Below are positions 6,184-7,652 of a stretch of DNA of 7,652 nucleotides, one piece after another. Under the pieces are notes generated by a model. That model made no database searches. It worked only from the letters and a program-made list of their open reading frames with translations, and had not been told where the DNA came from. Each line of letters starts with the position of its first letter. Position 1 is the first letter of the stretch. The stretch covers positions 1-7,652 of the forward strand of contig CAZIDB010000222.1 in NCBI GenBank assembly GCA_964537965.1, given 5' to 3'. The position numbers and the translations under genes are program-made. This DNA comes from SURF-24 sp964537965. GTDB lineage: Bacteria > Bacteroidota > Ignavibacteria > Ignavibacteriales > SURF-24.

Positions 6184-7551
6184 TTATGAGTTGTTAATCT
6201 CAGTCAGCGTTTCCTGCTTCTTCAACTCTTTCAACATCAACAAATTGATTATGCTGATATGAACCAGGTAAATAAAACCTATCACTAGTGTTGAATAAGC
6301 TACGCCATTAATCCCCCAAAAGTTAATGAAATAAAAATTTAAAAGAGGAGATAAAATTCCTACTAACACCTTAGGGAAAAGATATTTCTTGGGCTTGTTC
6401 AATCCCATACCAAGGAAACAAAATGTTTGCCCGATATAAAATAAGCCTGCTCCAAGAACAAGAAGCGGAAGCAGGTAATAGTAAATTGTAAAATCAGGAC
6501 TGCTTATTAAAAGAATGAGTTGTTCTCCGAAAAATAAAGTTAGCAGAACAGAAAAAATCAGGATAAAGATAGAAAGCACTACCGAAAGAAACACATTTTT
6601 AACTCCGGCATTAATCGCATCCTTATCTGTCATATTTGAAAACTTCTGAAAAATAATCGGCGAAGCGAAATCAGAAATAGTTGTGTTAGGCACAATTACA
6701 AAAGCGGAGATCAGCGACATCATAACAGCATAAATACCAACATCTTTAGTTGAAAGAAGCTCCGCCATTATCCATTTTTCACTGTTAAGCTGAAGCCAGC
6801 CTGTTAATCCCCAGATTAAAAATGGCAGTACGTAAGTAAGCAATGTAGAGAACATTTTCTTTCTTTCATCTAAAGGAGAATGTTGTAATGCAATATCTTT
6901 ACCCGGCAGTAGTTTTCTCAAGTAGAAAAATTTTATTGTTATGAATGAAATCATTACACAGCTATATGCAGCTAATGTTCTGTACAGTGTTATTTCACTT
7001 GAAGCTAATAATCCGGCTAATAAAGAAATGATAAGAATTTTTTCAATTGCCTGAAGAATTGAATTCTCTTTTCTTTTTCTCAACAGGTTAAGGAAAGAAT
7101 TAAAAAACTCCGTAAGCTTTAACAAAACAATAAAGAACCCGAACAGCATAAAAGCGTAAATTGCCCAGCCTGATGAATAACTCATATAAAAACTTAGGAT
7201 TAAGGACAGGAACAGAACGATCAACGAAGAATAAAACAATATGTCATAAACAAGTCGCACAAATGAGCCTGCCCGGGATTCATTATCATAATGGTAATAG
7301 TAGCGTAAGAAACCCTGCGTAACCGGGCCGTAGAATATCATTCCAAGCAAGGCGGCAATTGTCATCAGCAGGGAATACTCTCCGAAGACGTGTGTGCCTA
7401 AGGTTGATATTATTTTTACAAGCGCAAAACCAAAAAGAAGATTTATTACCTGTCCGGCAAGAACCCAAATCATCTCGGATAATTTGTTTTGCGGGAAAGC
7501 AGAAACGATGTAATTCAGAAATAGCTTTTGCTTTTTAATTTTTTCGGGCAT
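6184..7551 (-). CDS. Wzx-like oligosaccharide flippase (PST/MOP family)
   Basis: This 455-residue integral membrane protein has about twelve to fourteen hydrophobic segments, including roughly 28-50, 57-75, 103-122, 128-148, 167-184, 192-210, 235-252, 271-291, 318-342, 357-378, 391-409 and 413-440. Size and layout fit the PST branch of the MOP exporters (Wzx). A family-like stretch around 256-274, with NSEKW followed by LLSTKDVGIYAV, precedes a membrane segment. The protein would move the finished undecaprenyl-linked repeat unit from the cytoplasmic to the periplasmic leaflet. The ATG at 7551-7549 is preceded directly by an in-frame TAA, so the frame cannot extend further upstream. Upstream of the ATG the minus strand reads TCTCCTTAA, not a Shine-Dalgarno sequence. 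It ends in tandem TAA codons (6186-6181). It is the first visible gene of the block. Wzx is the natural role given the Wzy-like gene and WcaJ nearby; substrate is unknown. Confidence 0.92.
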   Translation of the reverse strand: MPEKIKKQKLFLNYIVSAFPQNKLSEMIWVLAGQVINLLFGFALVKIISTLGTHVFGEYSLLMTIAALLGMIFYGPVTQGFLRYYYHYDNESRAGSFVRLVYDILFYSSLIVLFLSLILSFYMSYSSGWAIYAFMLFGFFIVLLKLTEFFNSFLNLLRKRKENSILQAIEKILIISLLAGLLASSEITLYRTLAAYSCVMISFITIKFFYLRKLLPGKDIALQHSPLDERKKMFSTLLTYVLPFLIWGLTGWLQLNSEKWIMAELLSTKDVGIYAVMMSLISAFVIVPNTTISDFASPIIFQKFSNMTDKDAINAGVKNVFLSVVLSIFILIFSVLLTLFFGEQLILLISSPDFTIYYYLLPLLVLGAGLFYIGQTFCFLGMGLNKPKKYLFPKVLVGILSPLLNFYFINFWGINGVAYSTLVIGFIYLVHISIINLLMLKELKKQETLTEINNS

Positions 7552-7565
7552 TTAAGGAGAATTCT

Positions 7566-7652
7566 TTGTTAATCCTAATAAACAACTACTACGAAGATAA
7601 AATTATAATTATTTATTTGAAAGAAATATTTAATTCGTTTAGCTATATTTAT
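7566..7652 (+). CDS. Possible start of a divergent gene, GT2-like N-terminus, 3'-truncated
   Basis: From a TTG at 7566-7568 a frame stays open to the window end (29 codons). It is preceded by AAGGAGA at 7554-7560, a strong Shine-Dalgarno match five bases upstream. The peptide begins LLILINNYYEDKIIIIYLKE. Its hydrophobic strand ending in N-Y, then acidic residues, then an amphipathic helix, resembles the first strand and helix of GT2 glycosyltransferases. Against it: no ATG start, a frame this short is not rare in such AT-rich DNA, and it begins only 14 bases from the divergent flippase start, which leaves no separate promoter space. The visible part cannot settle whether it is real. Confidence 0.33.
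   Translation, partial: MLILINNYYEDKIIIIYLKEIFNSFSYIY
7602..7607 (-). promoter_or_regulatory. Weak candidate promoter box upstream of the flippase operon
   Basis: The minus strand reads TATAAT here, followed by TTTATC, about 50 bases before the flippase ATG. The overlapping TAATTTTAT matches the Bacteroidota TAnnTTTG(C/T) element except for A in place of G. AATTATAATT (7601-7610) is a perfect palindrome. I find no good -35 or -33 partner at normal spacing, and the whole 101-base leader is AT-rich, so this is only the best site in a short region where a promoter is expected. Confidence 0.22.

Noticed and set aside
7286..7468. Minus-strand open frame of 60 codons within the flippase gene
   Set aside because: It overlaps the first membrane segments of the flippase in another frame, with no independent support.
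1..7652. CRISPR array, insertion sequence, tRNA or defence system
   Set aside because: No regularly spaced repeats, transposase, terminal inverted repeats, cloverleaf-like sequence or defence-type protein was seen on either strand.

Overview
The window is a polysaccharide (capsule, exopolysaccharide or O-antigen) biosynthesis locus of the Wzx/Wzy-dependent type, from an AT-rich Gram-negative-like bacterium. My best guess is the Bacteroidota/Ignavibacteria side of the tree. The grounds are the AT-rich composition, the near absence of Shine-Dalgarno sequences before the six minus-strand genes, and one exact TAnnTTTG(C/T) box, the Bacteroidota-type -7 promoter element. No rRNA or other marker gene is present, so this assignment is an inference.

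Layout. At the left edge (2-742, plus strand) lies the 3' part of an O-antigen polymerase/ligase (Wzy_C-type) gene whose start is outside the window. It runs tail to tail, with an 11-base gap, into a minus-strand block of six genes. In transcription order these are: a Wzx-like flippase (7551-6184), a CgeB-like glycosyltransferase (6169-5153), a DUF268 protein (5147-4350), a GT2 glycosyltransferase (4353-3352), a GT4 glycosyltransferase (3349-2198) and a WcaJ-type sugar-1-phosphate transferase (2148-754). Junctions are tight (14 bases, 5 bases, a 4-base ATGA overlap, 2 bases) until a 49-base gap before wcaJ, so the first five genes look like one operon. The wcaJ gap holds a promoter-like box and an AT-rich inverted repeat, so wcaJ may also be transcribed on its own. 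At the right edge a short plus-strand reading frame, preceded by AAGGAGA, stays open to the window end and may be the start of a divergent gene. No stretch longer than about 100 bases lacks a gene.

How the genes fit together. WcaJ would load the first sugar-1-phosphate onto undecaprenyl phosphate at the inner membrane. The three glycosyltransferases would extend the unit on the cytoplasmic face, and the DUF268 protein, possibly methyltransferase-like, may modify it. The flippase would move it across the membrane and the Wzy-like enzyme would polymerise it, or ligate the finished chain, in the periplasm. Sugar identities cannot be read from the sequence.

I see no CRISPR array, tRNA, rRNA, insertion sequence, phage gene or defence system. 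The least-explained element is the DUF268 gene. The rest is a recognisable pathway in a lineage-specific arrangement.
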